Shown here: positions 1-9,463 of the stretch, piece by piece
Position numbering within the stretch: the first letter of the stretch is position 1
Layout: each line of letters begins with the position of its first letter
Assembly (NCBI GenBank): GCA_016707885.1
Contig: JADJGU010000002.1
Coordinates: 356,248 to 420,247 of the forward strand
Length of the DNA: 64,000 nt
Reading direction: 5' to 3'
Source of the DNA: Sphingomonadales bacterium
Lineage (GTDB): Bacteria > Pseudomonadota > Alphaproteobacteria > Sphingomonadales > Sphingomonadaceae
Made by a program: the position numbers and the translations under genes
Notes under the pieces: model-generated
What the model was told of the DNA's origin: nothing
The model's input: the letters and a program-made list of their open reading frames with translations, nothing else
The model's database searches: none

Positions 1-120
1 GAAAAAGAGAGCGAGCTGGAAATGCTGCGCGACGAAGGATGCGATTATTTTCAGGGCTTTCTCAAATCCGCTCCTCTAACAGCGGTACAGTTCCAAGAAT
101 TTGCTGCGCAGCAAAACTGA
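1..120 (+). CDS. C-terminal end of an EAL-domain (c-di-GMP phosphodiesterase-type) protein, partial
   Basis: The reading frame is open from the first base to a TGA at 118-120. The 39 visible residues include L-R-D-E-G-C-D-Y-F-Q-G-F, which matches the last conserved block of EAL domains (usually L-x-x-L-G-C-D-x-x-Q-G-Y). EAL domains hydrolyse cyclic di-GMP. The catalytic EAL and DDFG motifs lie outside the window, so activity cannot be judged, nor whether a GGDEF domain precedes it. It converges on mfd with one base between the stop codons. Confidence 0.75.
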   Translation, partial: EKESELEMLRDEGCDYFQGFLKSAPLTAVQFQEFAAQQN

Positions 121-121
121 C

Positions 122-3100
122 TCACGCCAACCGTTTCGCCAGATTGGCCAATCCCTTCGATAGCTGCAGGCATCCATTCAATTTGCTGGCCGGATCGGGC
201 CAGTTGCGGGTGATGACCAGCTTGCTGTCTGGGCGAAGCTTCGCCACGGCGCCCAGCTTGTCAACATAGGCTAACAGTCCGGGAACATTCGGCGGCCGAT
301 CTTCGTGGAAACTGACCAGCGCGCCGCGCGGTCCGACTTCGATTTTTGCAACCTGAGCGACCAACGCATTCTGCTTGATCGCTATGAGTTTGAGCAGGTT
401 CTGCGTCGGTTCTGGAATCGGGCCGAAACGGTCGGCCATTTCGGCAGCGAAGCCCTCGATATCCTGCGCTTCGTCCAAATCGTTCAGGCGGCGATATAAC
501 GCCATGCGCACCGAAAGGTCGGGCACATAATCGTCTGGGATCAGGATCGGCGCGTCGACGGTGATTTGCGGCGAGAAGCTGTCTCGCGGTTTGGCGAGGC
601 CATGCGCCTGCGCGCGGACAGCAACCACGGCATCTTCGAGCATCGACTGGTACAATTCAAAGCCGACTTCGCGGATGTGTCCGGATTGCTCGTCGCCGAC
701 CAGATTGCCAGCGCCCCTTATGTCGAGATCGTGGCTGGCAAGCTGGAATCCAGCCCCCAGCGTGTCGAGATCGCTCAACACCTTCAGCCGCTTTTCTGCG
801 GTCTCGCTCAGCACGCGGTCGGCGGGCTGGGTCAGATAGGCATAGGCCCGTGCCTTGGAACGACCGACGCGCCCTCGAAGCTGGTAAAGCTGGGCAAGAC
901 CGAAGCGGTCTGCGCGATGGACGATCAGCGTGTTGGCGCTAGGAATGTCTAGCCCGCTTTCAATGATCGTGGTCGATAACAGCACATCGTAGCGCTTGTC
1001 GTAAAATGCGGTCATCCGTTCTTCGATTTCACCGGCAGCCATCTGGCCATGTGCTGTGACGAACTTCACTTCGGGGACGTTGTCACGCAGATATTCTTCG
1101 ATCTCGGCTAGGTCCGAAATGCGGGGAACGACGAAGAAGCTTTGTCCACCGCGATAATGCTCACGCAGCAAAGCCTCACGCATCACGACTTCATCCCACG
1201 GCATGACATAGGTACGCACGGCGAGACGGTCCACCGGGGGGGTCTGGATAACCGACAATTCGCGCAAACCAGACATTGCCATCTGCAAAGTGCGGGGGAT
1301 CGGCGTTGCCGTGAGCGTCAGCATGTGAACGTCGGTTTTCAGCGCCTTGAGTTGTTCCTTATGGTTCACGCCAAAGCGCTGCTCTTCATCGACGATAACC
1401 AGGCCGAGTTTCCGGAATTTGATCGACTTTGCAAGAACAGCGTGGGTGCCGATGACTATGTCGACCGAACCATTGGTCAGGCCTTCGCGGATGCGGGTTG
1501 CCTCGGCTGCAGGAACGAGTCGCGACAACCGTCCAAGCTTCACGGGCGTGTCTGCAAAGCGTTCAACAAAATTGGTGTAATGCTGGCGCGCTAGCAAGGT
1601 CGTTGGTGCGATCACCGCGACCTGATATCCGGCCATCGCCGCAGCAAAAGCCGCGCGCATCGCAACTTCGGTCTTGCCGAAGCCGACATCGCCGCAGACC
1701 AAACGATCCATCGGTTTGCCGCTCGACAGGTCTTCCAATACCTCTGCGATCACGCGTTCCTGATCGTCGGTTTCGGCATAGGGGAAGCGATCAACAAAGG
1801 CCGCATAGCCTGCATCCTCGACCTCTATTAACGCTCCTGGCCGCAGCGCGCGTTCGGCGGCGGTGCGGATCAGTTCGTGCGCGATTGCGGTGATGCGTTC
1901 CTTGAGCTTGGCTTTGCGGCGCTGCCACGCTTCGCCACCAAGTTTGTCGAGCGTGACTGCGCCGTCCGAATTACCATAGCGCGAAAGGACATCGATATTT
2001 TCGACGGGTACGTACAACCGGTCGCCACCGGCATATGTCAATGCGACACAGTCATGCGGGCTTTGGCCCACGGGTATCGATGCCAGCCCCTCATAGCGGC
2101 CGATGCCATGTTCGACATGGACGATCAGGTCACCGGGGGTGAGAGCCGCCATCTCGGCGAGGAAGGCATCAGCGCTCTTCTTGTTCTTTCGACGGCGGAC
2201 GAGGCGGTCGCCCAATATGTCCTGCTCGGAAACCAGCGCGACATCTGGCGAGGCAAAGCCGTGGTCGATTGGCAGAACCACCATTGCCGCGGCTTTACCC
2301 GCTGCAACTCCCAATGCGGACTGCCAGCTATCGGCTTCAACCAATTTGGGCGCGCCGTGATCAGCCAACAGGCCTTTGAGGCGCTCGCGCGCGCCCGCTG
2401 AGTAGCTTGCTACAATGGCTTTTTGACCAGCGCGGATGCTATCTTTCAGATAAGCGGCAACCGCCTCGTAGACATTATCCTTACGCGCTCGTTCAGGTGC
2501 GAAATCGCGGCCTGCTGAAATGCTGAAATCGATGGTGTTCGCGGCTTCCGGTGCGGCAAAGGGCGTCAGAAGATGGCTGTTATGCGCTTCGAGCAACGCT
2601 TCCAGTTCTTCGCTTGCTAAATACAGCTTGTCCGGTGCCAGCGGTCGATAACTGCCGGGGCTTGCGGACTGGGCCTTTTCGCGGTTGGCGTGGTAATCGG
2701 CAATCGCCTCAAACCGCGCTTCACCGGCTGCGAGTGCCGCCTGATCACGCAGGATCAATGTGTCGTTGTCGAGATGGTCGAGCAAAGTGACCATTCGCTC
2801 CTCGAACAAAGGCAGCCAATGGTCCATGCCGGCCAGTCGGCGCCCCTCCGATACTGCCTGGTAGAGCGGATCGCCGGTTGCTGTGGTCCCAAACAGGTCT
2901 CGATAATGGGTGCGGAAACGGCGAACCGCATCCTCGTCCATCAGTGTTTCGACCGCAGGCAAAAGTGCGAACCGGTCGACCGTGCCGATACTCCTCTGGT
3001 CTTGCGGAGAGAAGCGGCGGATTGTTTCGATTTCGTCTCCGAAAAAGTCGAGTCGCAGGCCGTCCTCGCTGCCTGCCGGGATCAAGTCGACAAGGCTGCC

Positions 3101-3595
3101 TCTTATGGCAAACTCACCCGCCTCGGCGACGGTATCGACCCGGAAATAGCCATTGGCCTGCAACAGGTTTGCCAGCTTCTCGCGATTGATCGAAACTCCC
3201 GAAGCAAGAATGGCCCCTGTCTGGCGGATACGGAAAGGCGTGAGAACACGTTGAATCATCGCACCGATGGTGGTCAGCAACACGCGCTTGGATTTTGCCG
3301 GTTGCTGCAGCGCGTTGAGTGTCGCCATGCGCTGGCTGGTTATCACCGTCGACGGCGAGGCACGGTCATAGGGCAGGCAGTCCCAGGCTGGGAATTGCAG
3401 GATTTCCAGTTCGGGTGCGAAAAAAGGAATCGTGTCTGCCAGTGAGCGCATCGCCGCGTCGTCTGGCGCGATATAGAGCGTCGCACTTTTGGCTCCGCGC
3501 GCAAGGTCGGCGACCAGCAGAGGCGTGAACCCCGCAGGCACCGACGCCAGTGTCAGCGGGCGATCCGCCTTCAAGATGCGCTGCAGGTCGGTCAT
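122..3595 (-). CDS. mfd: Transcription-repair coupling factor Mfd
   Basis: Mfd is the ATP-driven translocase that removes RNA polymerase stalled at DNA lesions and recruits UvrA for nucleotide excision repair. The 1157-residue protein has the full layout: a UvrB-like N-terminal region, a CarD/RNA-polymerase-interaction domain at about 485-585 (H-V-E-H-G-I-G-R-Y), and an SF2 helicase core with Walker A G-D-V-G-F-G-K-T near residue 637, D-E-E-Q near 735, T-A-T-P-I-P-R near 760 and Q-L-R-G-R-V-G-R near 905. A TRCF C-terminal domain follows. Length is normal for the family. sdhE lies immediately upstream on the same strand, 4 bases from the Mfd start, so the two are probably co-transcribed. Confidence 0.98.
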   Translation of the reverse strand: MTDLQRILKADRPLTLASVPAGFTPLLVADLARGAKSATLYIAPDDAAMRSLADTIPFFAPELEILQFPAWDCLPYDRASPSTVITSQRMATLNALQQPAKSKRVLLTTIGAMIQRVLTPFRIRQTGAILASGVSINREKLANLLQANGYFRVDTVAEAGEFAIRGSLVDLIPAGSEDGLRLDFFGDEIETIRRFSPQDQRSIGTVDRFALLPAVETLMDEDAVRRFRTHYRDLFGTTATGDPLYQAVSEGRRLAGMDHWLPLFEERMVTLLDHLDNDTLILRDQAALAAGEARFEAIADYHANREKAQSASPGSYRPLAPDKLYLASEELEALLEAHNSHLLTPFAAPEAANTIDFSISAGRDFAPERARKDNVYEAVAAYLKDSIRAGQKAIVASYSAGARERLKGLLADHGAPKLVEADSWQSALGVAAGKAAAMVVLPIDHGFASPDVALVSEQDILGDRLVRRRKNKKSADAFLAEMAALTPGDLIVHVEHGIGRYEGLASIPVGQSPHDCVALTYAGGDRLYVPVENIDVLSRYGNSDGAVTLDKLGGEAWQRRKAKLKERITAIAHELIRTAAERALRPGALIEVEDAGYAAFVDRFPYAETDDQERVIAEVLEDLSSGKPMDRLVCGDVGFGKTEVAMRAAFAAAMAGYQVAVIAPTTLLARQHYTNFVERFADTPVKLGRLSRLVPAAEATRIREGLTNGSVDIVIGTHAVLAKSIKFRKLGLVIVDEEQRFGVNHKEQLKALKTDVHMLTLTATPIPRTLQMAMSGLRELSVIQTPPVDRLAVRTYVMPWDEVVMREALLREHYRGGQSFFVVPRISDLAEIEEYLRDNVPEVKFVTAHGQMAAGEIEERMTAFYDKRYDVLLSTTIIESGLDIPSANTLIVHRADRFGLAQLYQLRGRVGRSKARAYAYLTQPADRVLSETAEKRLKVLSDLDTLGAGFQLASHDLDIRGAGNLVGDEQSGHIREVGFELYQSMLEDAVVAVRAQAHGLAKPRDSFSPQITVDAPILIPDDYVPDLSVRMALYRRLNDLDEAQDIEGFAAEMADRFGPIPEPTQNLLKLIAIKQNALVAQVAKIEVGPRGALVSFHEDRPPNVPGLLAYVDKLGAVAKLRPDSKLVITRNWPDPASKLNGCLQLSKGLANLAKRLA

Positions 3596-3599
3596 TTGC

Positions 3600-3884
3600 T
3601 TAGTCGGCCTTGGTCAGTCCAGACGGCAGTGAAATATAGTCAAGGCGCATCAGCAGATCGAGCATTGGCCCTTCCCATTTTGTAGGCACCGGCAGGGTGC
3701 GCATCGCCCAACCCATGATGTCAACATCCTGTTCTTCCAGCAAAGCTTCGAACCATGCGAAATCCGCGTCGGACCATTGTGCGTGATAATTGTCAAAGAA
3801 ACCGCCGACAATCGCATCGGCCTCTCGCGTGCCACGATGGTGGGCACGGAAATGCAGTTTGCGAAGGTAGGAGGCCCGGTCCAT
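3600..3884 (-). CDS. sdhE: FAD assembly factor SdhE (succinate dehydrogenase assembly factor 2 family)
   Basis: This is a 94-residue cytoplasmic protein of the SdhE/YgfY/DUF339 family, which promotes covalent attachment of FAD to the succinate dehydrogenase flavoprotein. The hallmark R-G-x-x-E motif is present as R-G-T-R-E-A-D near residue 17. The following helical segment with W and acidic residues (F-E-A-L-L-E-E-Q-D-V-D-I-M-G-W) fits the small helical fold. It is transcribed just ahead of mfd and divergently from recG, with about 56 bases between the divergent starts. Confidence 0.93.
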   Translation of the reverse strand: MDRASYLRKLHFRAHHRGTREADAIVGGFFDNYHAQWSDADFAWFEALLEEQDVDIMGWAMRTLPVPTKWEGPMLDLLMRLDYISLPSGLTKAD

Positions 3885-3940
3885 GATTTGTCTCGAAGAT
3901 AGTGGAATGATGGCCAGCGGCCTATATAGTGCCCCTAGTC

Positions 3941-6001
3941 ATGCGGCCCGATATTCTCAATCCGTTATTTGCTGAAGTGGAAACGCTGAAAGGCGTAGGG
4001 CCGGGCATTGCACGGCCGCTCGACCGGCTTGGACTTAAACGGATCAAAGACCTGTTGTATCATTTTCCAGCTGGATGGACCTATCGCAAGGTGGTAGCTT
4101 GCGTTGACGAAGTCGATATCGGCACCAACATCATCGTTCATTTGATGATTGCTGACCATCGCAGCGGCGGGAGCGCGCGGAGCCCGCTGCGCATTCACGG
4201 CATAGACAGTGAAGGAAACTACCTTACCCTTACATTTTTCGGCCGCAATGGGGGCTGGGCCCGGAAGCAATTACCCATAGGTTCTGAACGGGTCGTTTCG
4301 GGCAAGCTCGAACGCTATGGCGATGAGCTGCAGATTATCCATCCTGATCACATTGCCGAAGCGGGTGGCAAGGGCTCTCCGCCAATAGTAGAGCCGGTCT
4401 ATCCGCTGTCCGAAGGCCTGACCAGCAACCGCGTTTCGATCCTGATCGCGCAAGCGCAGAAGCGCATCCCAGAGCTTTCAGAATGGATCGACTCCAGCCT
4501 GATTGATCAGCGCAACTGGCCTGGATGGCGCAGCGCGCTGGCAACCGTTCATCAACGAGATGATAAGACCGCGAGAGACAGGCTTGCCTATGACGAACTA
4601 TTTGCAAACCAGTTGGCCATGCGCCTCGTACGTGCATCGCATGACCTCGTCACCGGCGTTGCTGTCGCAGGTGATGGAAAGTTGGCCGCGCAGCTCAAAC
4701 TTCCGTTCGCGCTGACATCTGCACAGAGACGGGTCATAGAAGAAATCCGAGGAGATCTGGCGCAGACAAAGCCGATGTTGCGGCTGTTGCAGGGAGACGT
4801 CGGATCGGGCAAAACGATGGTTGCGCTCCACGCTTTGCTGTCGGCCGTTGAGGCAGGCAAACAAGGAGCCATGCTAGCCCCGACCGAGATTTTGGCGCGT
4901 CAGCATTTTGCCAATCTGCAAGCGATGCTCGCTGGGTTGCCGATCAACATTGCGATCCTGACCGGCAGGGAAAAAGGCCGCGTTCGCGAATCCGTGCTGA
5001 TGGGGCTGGCGGACGGCTCGATCGATATTTTGGTCGGTACCCACGCGATTTTTCAGGAAGCGGTTACCTATAAGGCACTGGCGCTTGCAATTATTGACGA
5101 GCAGCACCGCTTTGGCGTCAGCCAGCGGCTTATGTTATCCCGCAAGGGCAGAGGCGTACCGCATTTGCTAGTGATGACGGCAACCCCAATACCCCGCAGT
5201 CTTGCACTGGCCTGTTATGGCGACATGGACGTTTCGCAACTCGACGAAATGCCGCCGGGGCGCACGCCCGTTGAGACTTTGGTTATATCTGAAGAACGGT
5301 TGTCCGAGCTGATAGATGGCGTGGCCCGTCATCTTTCCGGTGGGGGCCAGGCATTCTGGGTCTGTCCTTTGGTCGAGGAAAGCGAAAACAGCGAATTGGC
5401 CGCAGTTGAACAGCGTGCCGAACTTTTGCGTGCCCGTTTTGGAGACAATGTCGCGCTCGTGCATGGCCGGATGAAAGGGCCGGACAAGGATGCCGTGATG
5501 GAACGCTTTGCATCTGGCCAAGCCCAATTGCTGGTCGCCACAACCGTAATTGAAGTCGGTGTCGACGTACCCAATGCCAGCTTGATGATCGTCGAAGCTG
5601 CAGACCGTTTCGGTTTGGCGCAGTTGCATCAATTGCGAGGCCGGGTCGGAAGAGGATCCGAAAAATCGCGCTGCATTTTGGTGCGCAGTAAGGCAATTGG
5701 TGAAACCGCCCGTGCCCGGCTCGCTCTAATGCGTGAAACCAATGACGGGTTTCGGATTGCTGAAGAAGACCTCAAGCTCCGTGGGGCGGGTGAATTATTG
5801 GGCACCCGCCAATCAGGCGAAAGCCCCTTTCGCATTGCTACGGACGAACAAGTTCGCGATCTAATTGGGGCTGCTTCCGCAGATGCCCGACTGCTAATAG
5901 ACCGGGACGGAGGTTTGACCGGAGCACGCGGCGAGGCCGCACGGGTTGCGCTCTATCTGTTCGAGCGCGACGCCGGGGTTGCAACTTTGCGTAGCGGTTA
6001 G
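3941..6001 (+). CDS. recG: ATP-dependent DNA helicase RecG
   Basis: RecG remodels stalled replication forks and branch-migrates Holliday junctions. The protein has an N-terminal wedge (OB) domain, then an SF2 core: G-D-V-G-S-G-K-T near residue 287, D-E-Q-H near 384, T-A-T-P-I-P-R near 412 and Q-L-R-G-R-V-G-R-G near 560. An in-frame GTG exists at 3929, but the ATG at 3941 gives the usual N-terminus (M-R-P-D-I-L-N-P-L-F) and a length of 686 residues. The stop overlaps that of a convergent PilZ gene by four bases. Confidence 0.97.
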   Translation: MRPDILNPLFAEVETLKGVGPGIARPLDRLGLKRIKDLLYHFPAGWTYRKVVACVDEVDIGTNIIVHLMIADHRSGGSARSPLRIHGIDSEGNYLTLTFFGRNGGWARKQLPIGSERVVSGKLERYGDELQIIHPDHIAEAGGKGSPPIVEPVYPLSEGLTSNRVSILIAQAQKRIPELSEWIDSSLIDQRNWPGWRSALATVHQRDDKTARDRLAYDELFANQLAMRLVRASHDLVTGVAVAGDGKLAAQLKLPFALTSAQRRVIEEIRGDLAQTKPMLRLLQGDVGSGKTMVALHALLSAVEAGKQGAMLAPTEILARQHFANLQAMLAGLPINIAILTGREKGRVRESVLMGLADGSIDILVGTHAIFQEAVTYKALALAIIDEQHRFGVSQRLMLSRKGRGVPHLLVMTATPIPRSLALACYGDMDVSQLDEMPPGRTPVETLVISEERLSELIDGVARHLSGGGQAFWVCPLVEESENSELAAVEQRAELLRARFGDNVALVHGRMKGPDKDAVMERFASGQAQLLVATTVIEVGVDVPNASLMIVEAADRFGLAQLHQLRGRVGRGSEKSRCILVRSKAIGETARARLALMRETNDGFRIAEEDLKLRGAGELLGTRQSGESPFRIATDEQVRDLIGAASADARLLIDRDGGLTGARGEAARVALYLFERDAGVATLRSG

Positions 6002-6321
6002 CGCAGCTTAGGAGACACCTTTTCGATCAGTGCCATAAAATCAGGCAGACGGATCACCCGTTCAAACTGGAAACCGGCACGACTTTCGACCGTCCAGATC
6101 AAGTGCGCCTCTATCCGGCCAACAACCGGAAGGCGAATTTCGATGCGGTCTCCATGCTCAAAAACGCGGTTATCATCGATCATGAAGCCATGCGCGGATA
6201 CGTTCACGATGTGCATTTTTTGCTCACCATGTCGCTTGCTTTCAGCGATCGCTATATGATTGGCACGATGACGTGCAGCACGACGCATGTCGTAATTTGT
6301 ATCTGTAGCCGGTTGCACCAT
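5998..6321 (-). CDS. PilZ domain protein, probable c-di-GMP receptor
   Basis: A 107-residue single-domain protein. PilZ domains bind cyclic di-GMP through an R-x-x-x-R motif and a D/N-x-S-x-x-G motif. Here an arginine-rich N-terminus (R-R-A-A-R-H-R near residues 13-19) and N-V-S-A-H-G (near 40-45) supply both, followed by a beta-barrel pattern with a conserved tryptophan. No other domain or membrane segment is present, so it probably acts as an adaptor. The gene is convergent with recG, overlapping its stop by four bases, and has no close operon partner. Confidence 0.88.
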   Translation of the reverse strand: MVQPATDTNYDMRRAARHRANHIAIAESKRHGEQKMHIVNVSAHGFMIDDNRVFEHGDRIEIRLPVVGRIEAHLIWTVESRAGFQFERVIRLPDFMALIEKVSPKLR

Positions 6322-6408
6322 AATTCGGTCCTGTCCCTTAATTGGGGTCGCAGGGCAGAATGTGACACGGCTTTACGAAAAAATGGTAAAGTTCGCAGGC
6401 GCGTTCGG

Positions 6409-7647
6409 TTAACCGACACGTCCAAAATGGACTAGTCCATGTTTCTTTTTGCCGACAGAAACACGAATCTCGCTCTTACCATTTGAAACAAGAGCATTTT
6501 CGTCAGAAACGGGTTCGCCGTCGATTTTCGCACCTCCACCCGCGATTAGTCGGCGGGCTTCTTTTTTTGATGGAGCCAAGCCTAGCTGAACCATGGCGTC
6601 GACCAAAAGAATCGACGAATCACTGAGTGTCAGTGTCGGCAGTGCCTCTCCACCGCTCCCTTCTTCAAAGGTTTTTTTGGCGGTTTCGGCTGCTTGCTCG
6701 GCTGCGGCGTCACCATGTGCCATTGCTGTTGTCGCGTCGGCCAGAATCTTTTTGGCCTCATTGATTTCGGCGCCCTGCAACGCTTCGAGCCTCGCAATGT
6801 CGTCAAGATCGAGATCTGTGAAAAGACGCAAAAAGCGACCGACATCTGCATCCTGGCTGTTCCGCCAGAACTGCCAATAGTCGTAGGGCGAGAGCTGATC
6901 ACTATTCAGCCAGACCGCACCTTTCGCCGTCTTGCCCATCTTTGCGCCGTCTGCGGTCGCCAGCAGCGGCGTAGTCAGGCCATAGACCTCTAGCGCGTCC
7001 ATACGACGCGACAATTCGATGCCATTGACGATATTGCCCCATTGGTCCGAACCGCCCATTTGAAGTCGCACGCCCATTTCCTGCGCCAGATGCCGGAAGT
7101 CATAGCCCTGCAGGATCATGTAGTTGAATTCGAGGAAAGTCATCGGCTGTTCGCGATCGAGCCGCAGCTTCACCGAATCGAAGGATAACATCCGGTTGAT
7201 GGTGAAATGCGTGCCGACTTTCTGAAGCATTTCGATATAGCCGAGCTTACCCAGCCAATCATGGTTGTTGACCATGACTGCATCAGTAGGCCCATCACCA
7301 AATTTGAGGAAACGGTCGAAGATCGTTTTGATTGAGGCGATATTGGCTTCGATAGCCTCATCACTCAACATTTTGCGGCTTTCGTCGCGCCCCGTCGGGT
7401 CGCCGATCCGCGTAGTGCCACCGCCCATCAAGACAATCGGCTTGTGACCCGTCTGCTGCAGGCGACGCAGCATCATGATTTGCACGAGCGATCCGACATG
7501 CAGCGAAGGCGCTGTGGCATCGAAACCGATATAGGCCGGCACGATCTGCTTTGCGGCAAGCGCGTCCAGCCCGTCTGCATCGGTTAGCTGGTGGATATAG
7601 CCGCGACTATCGAGTAGGCGCAGGAGATCGGATTTATAATGGCTCAT
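6409..7647 (-). CDS. tyrS: Tyrosyl-tRNA synthetase
   Basis: Class I aminoacyl-tRNA synthetase that charges tRNA-Tyr. The HIGH-type signature appears as H-V-G-S near residue 49 and the KMSKS-type loop as K-M-G-K-T near 238. A C-terminal S4-like RNA-binding domain closes the protein. The frame is open upstream to 7806, but the ATG at 7647 (M-S-H-Y-K-S-D-L-L) gives 412 residues, the normal size, and leaves room for a promoter facing the divergent gene at 7711. The extra 53 residues upstream do not resemble TyrS. Confidence 0.97.
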   Translation of the reverse strand: MSHYKSDLLRLLDSRGYIHQLTDADGLDALAAKQIVPAYIGFDATAPSLHVGSLVQIMMLRRLQQTGHKPIVLMGGGTTRIGDPTGRDESRKMLSDEAIEANIASIKTIFDRFLKFGDGPTDAVMVNNHDWLGKLGYIEMLQKVGTHFTINRMLSFDSVKLRLDREQPMTFLEFNYMILQGYDFRHLAQEMGVRLQMGGSDQWGNIVNGIELSRRMDALEVYGLTTPLLATADGAKMGKTAKGAVWLNSDQLSPYDYWQFWRNSQDADVGRFLRLFTDLDLDDIARLEALQGAEINEAKKILADATTAMAHGDAAAEQAAETAKKTFEEGSGGEALPTLTLSDSSILLVDAMVQLGLAPSKKEARRLIAGGGAKIDGEPVSDENALVSNGKSEIRVSVGKKKHGLVHFGRVG

Positions 7648-7710
7648 GTCGGTCTCTGGATGGATTTCGGGGCCGCCTAGCATGGAGTTTCGCGCTTGGC
7701 CAAGCATTCT

Positions 7711-8244
7711 ATGAAATGTCACCCAGACACGCCGACTAAATTGGTCGATGACTTTACGGTCGAAAGCGAGCGGCAGGGACCTGGGCACATCTGGATTCGG
7801 TATCATGTCGAAGCGCCAGTAGATGATTTGGAGTTGGGACTACCCGGCGAACCCGATCGCCAAGACGAGCTTTGGAGAACCACTTGCTTTGAAGCATTTG
7901 TGAGGGAAGCGGGCTGTGACTCATATCTGGAATTCAACTTCGCCCCGTCCAGCGCATGGGCGGCTTATAGCTTTGCCGGATATCGTGAAGGAATGAACCT
8001 GTTGCCGATGGCTTCGGTTCCTGAGCTTGGCAACGATGCCAGCGACAACCATTTCGCCCTCGAGGCTATATTCGAGCTTCCGTCGCATCTGCGTGATAGC
8101 GCGTTGGAGGTGGCCATTACTGCCGTGATAGAGGAGCTTGACGGCAGCAAATCCTATTGGTCGCTCGCACATCCCTCAGGAGCACCCGATTTTCACCATC
8201 CGGATTGCTTTACGTTGCATCTTCCGGCACGAGCCGAGCCATGA
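7711..8244 (+). CDS. DOMON-like domain protein of unknown function
   Basis: A protein of about 177 residues without signal peptide or membrane segment. Beta-rich patterns such as L-W-R-T-T-C-F-E-A-F and Y-L-E-F-N-F-A-P-S-S-A-W-A-A-Y resemble the DOMON/CBM9-like sandwich family seen in sphingomonads. The function is not established. The ATG at 7711 was chosen; a TTG at 7696 in the same frame has a better-placed GGAG and is possible. Its stop overlaps the ATG of the next gene (ATGA at 8241-8244), so translation of the two is probably coupled. Confidence 0.75.
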   Translation: MKCHPDTPTKLVDDFTVESERQGPGHIWIRYHVEAPVDDLELGLPGEPDRQDELWRTTCFEAFVREAGCDSYLEFNFAPSSAWAAYSFAGYREGMNLLPMASVPELGNDASDNHFALEAIFELPSHLRDSALEVAITAVIEELDGSKSYWSLAHPSGAPDFHHPDCFTLHLPARAEP

Positions 8245-9452
8245 TCAAATTCGGTATCGATCGCCTGCTTTCCGAACCCGAACTGCGCCGCAAACTGGCG
8301 GGGAAAAGGGTTGCGCTTGTCGCCCATCCTGCTTCGGTCGCTGCGGGGCTGCAGCATTCGCTGGATGCGTTGATCTCTACCGGCGATTTGAACATTTCCG
8401 CCGCTTTCGGCCCGCAGCATGGGCTGAAGGGGGACAAACAGGACAATATGGTAGAGTCACCAGATTTTACCGATCCAATCTACAATATTCCGGTTTTCAG
8501 CCTTTATGGCGAAGTTCGCCGTCCAACAGGACAGATGATGTCGACGTTTGATGTTGTGCTGGTTGACCTTCAGGATCTGGGGTGCCGGATCTACACCTTC
8601 ATCACAACCTTGCTCTACATCCTCGAAGAGGCGGCGAAGCACAAAAAGGCTGTCTGGGTGCTTGATCGCCCCAATCCCGCCGGACGACCGATTGAAGGCC
8701 TGACGCTGCAGGCAGGATGGGAGAGCTTCGTCGGCGCAGGTCCGATTCCGATGCGCCACGGCCTGACGTTGGGAGAGCTCGGCCACTGGTTCGTCGATCA
8801 TTTCAAACTCGACGTCGAATATCGCGTTGTCGAGATGCACGGCTATCGCCCTGACGAAGGCCCCGGCTTTGGCTGGCCGTCGGAAGAGCGTGTCTGGATC
8901 AATCCCAGCCCGAATGCTGCCAATCTCAACATGGCGCGTGCTTATGCAGGCACAGTGATGCTCGAAGGCGCAACGCTCAGCGAGGGCAGGGGGACGACGC
9001 GCCCGCTAGAGCTGTTCGGCGCTCCCGACATTGATGCGCGCTTGGTAATGGCTGAAATGGAGCGCCTCGCGCCCAAATGGCTGCGCGGATGCAAGATGCG
9101 CGAAATCTGGTTTGAACCAACCTTTCATAAGCATGTCGGCAAGATGTGCCACGGTGTGCATATCCATGCCGAGGGTGGTTTTTACAGCCATCAGGATTTC
9201 CAGCCCTGGCGGTTGCAAGCCTTGGCATTCAAGGCCATTTGCCGACTTTATCCCGACTATCAGCTATGGCGCGGTACCGACTTCAAATATGAATATACCG
9301 ATGATGTTCTTGCAATTGACGTGATCAACGGTGGACCGTTGCTGCGCGAATGGGTTGACGATGCCGCAGCTATGCCGTCGGACCTTGACCTTGCCGCAAA
9401 GGCAGACGAAGACAGTTGGGGAGAGGAGAGGCAACGCTATCTCCTATATTGA
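8241..9452 (+). CDS. DUF1343 family protein, NamZ-like exo-beta-N-acetylmuramidase candidate
   Basis: A 403-residue protein matching DUF1343, whose characterised members (NamZ of Bacillus subtilis and Tannerella forsythia) remove terminal MurNAc from peptidoglycan fragments. Family features seen are V-A-H-P-A-S-V, F-G-P-Q-H-G-L-K-G-D, L-Q-D-L-G-C-R-I-Y-T and D-R-P-N-P-A-G. No clear signal peptide is seen, which suggests action on cytoplasmic cell-wall turnover products. The upstream extension to 8157 overlaps the previous gene and is discarded in favour of the ATG inside the ATGA overlap. An MFS carrier follows within 11 bases, possibly for a related sugar, though its substrate is unknown. 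Confidence 0.85.
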   Translation: MIKFGIDRLLSEPELRRKLAGKRVALVAHPASVAAGLQHSLDALISTGDLNISAAFGPQHGLKGDKQDNMVESPDFTDPIYNIPVFSLYGEVRRPTGQMMSTFDVVLVDLQDLGCRIYTFITTLLYILEEAAKHKKAVWVLDRPNPAGRPIEGLTLQAGWESFVGAGPIPMRHGLTLGELGHWFVDHFKLDVEYRVVEMHGYRPDEGPGFGWPSEERVWINPSPNAANLNMARAYAGTVMLEGATLSEGRGTTRPLELFGAPDIDARLVMAEMERLAPKWLRGCKMREIWFEPTFHKHVGKMCHGVHIHAEGGFYSHQDFQPWRLQALAFKAICRLYPDYQLWRGTDFKYEYTDDVLAIDVINGGPLLREWVDDAAAMPSDLDLAAKADEDSWGEERQRYLLY

Positions 9453-9463
9453 GGAGAGAGACG

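Noticed and set aside
2690..3445. 251-codon plus-strand frame opposite mfd
   Set aside because: Lies wholly antisense to a clear, full-length mfd; a GC-rich shadow frame without family resemblance.
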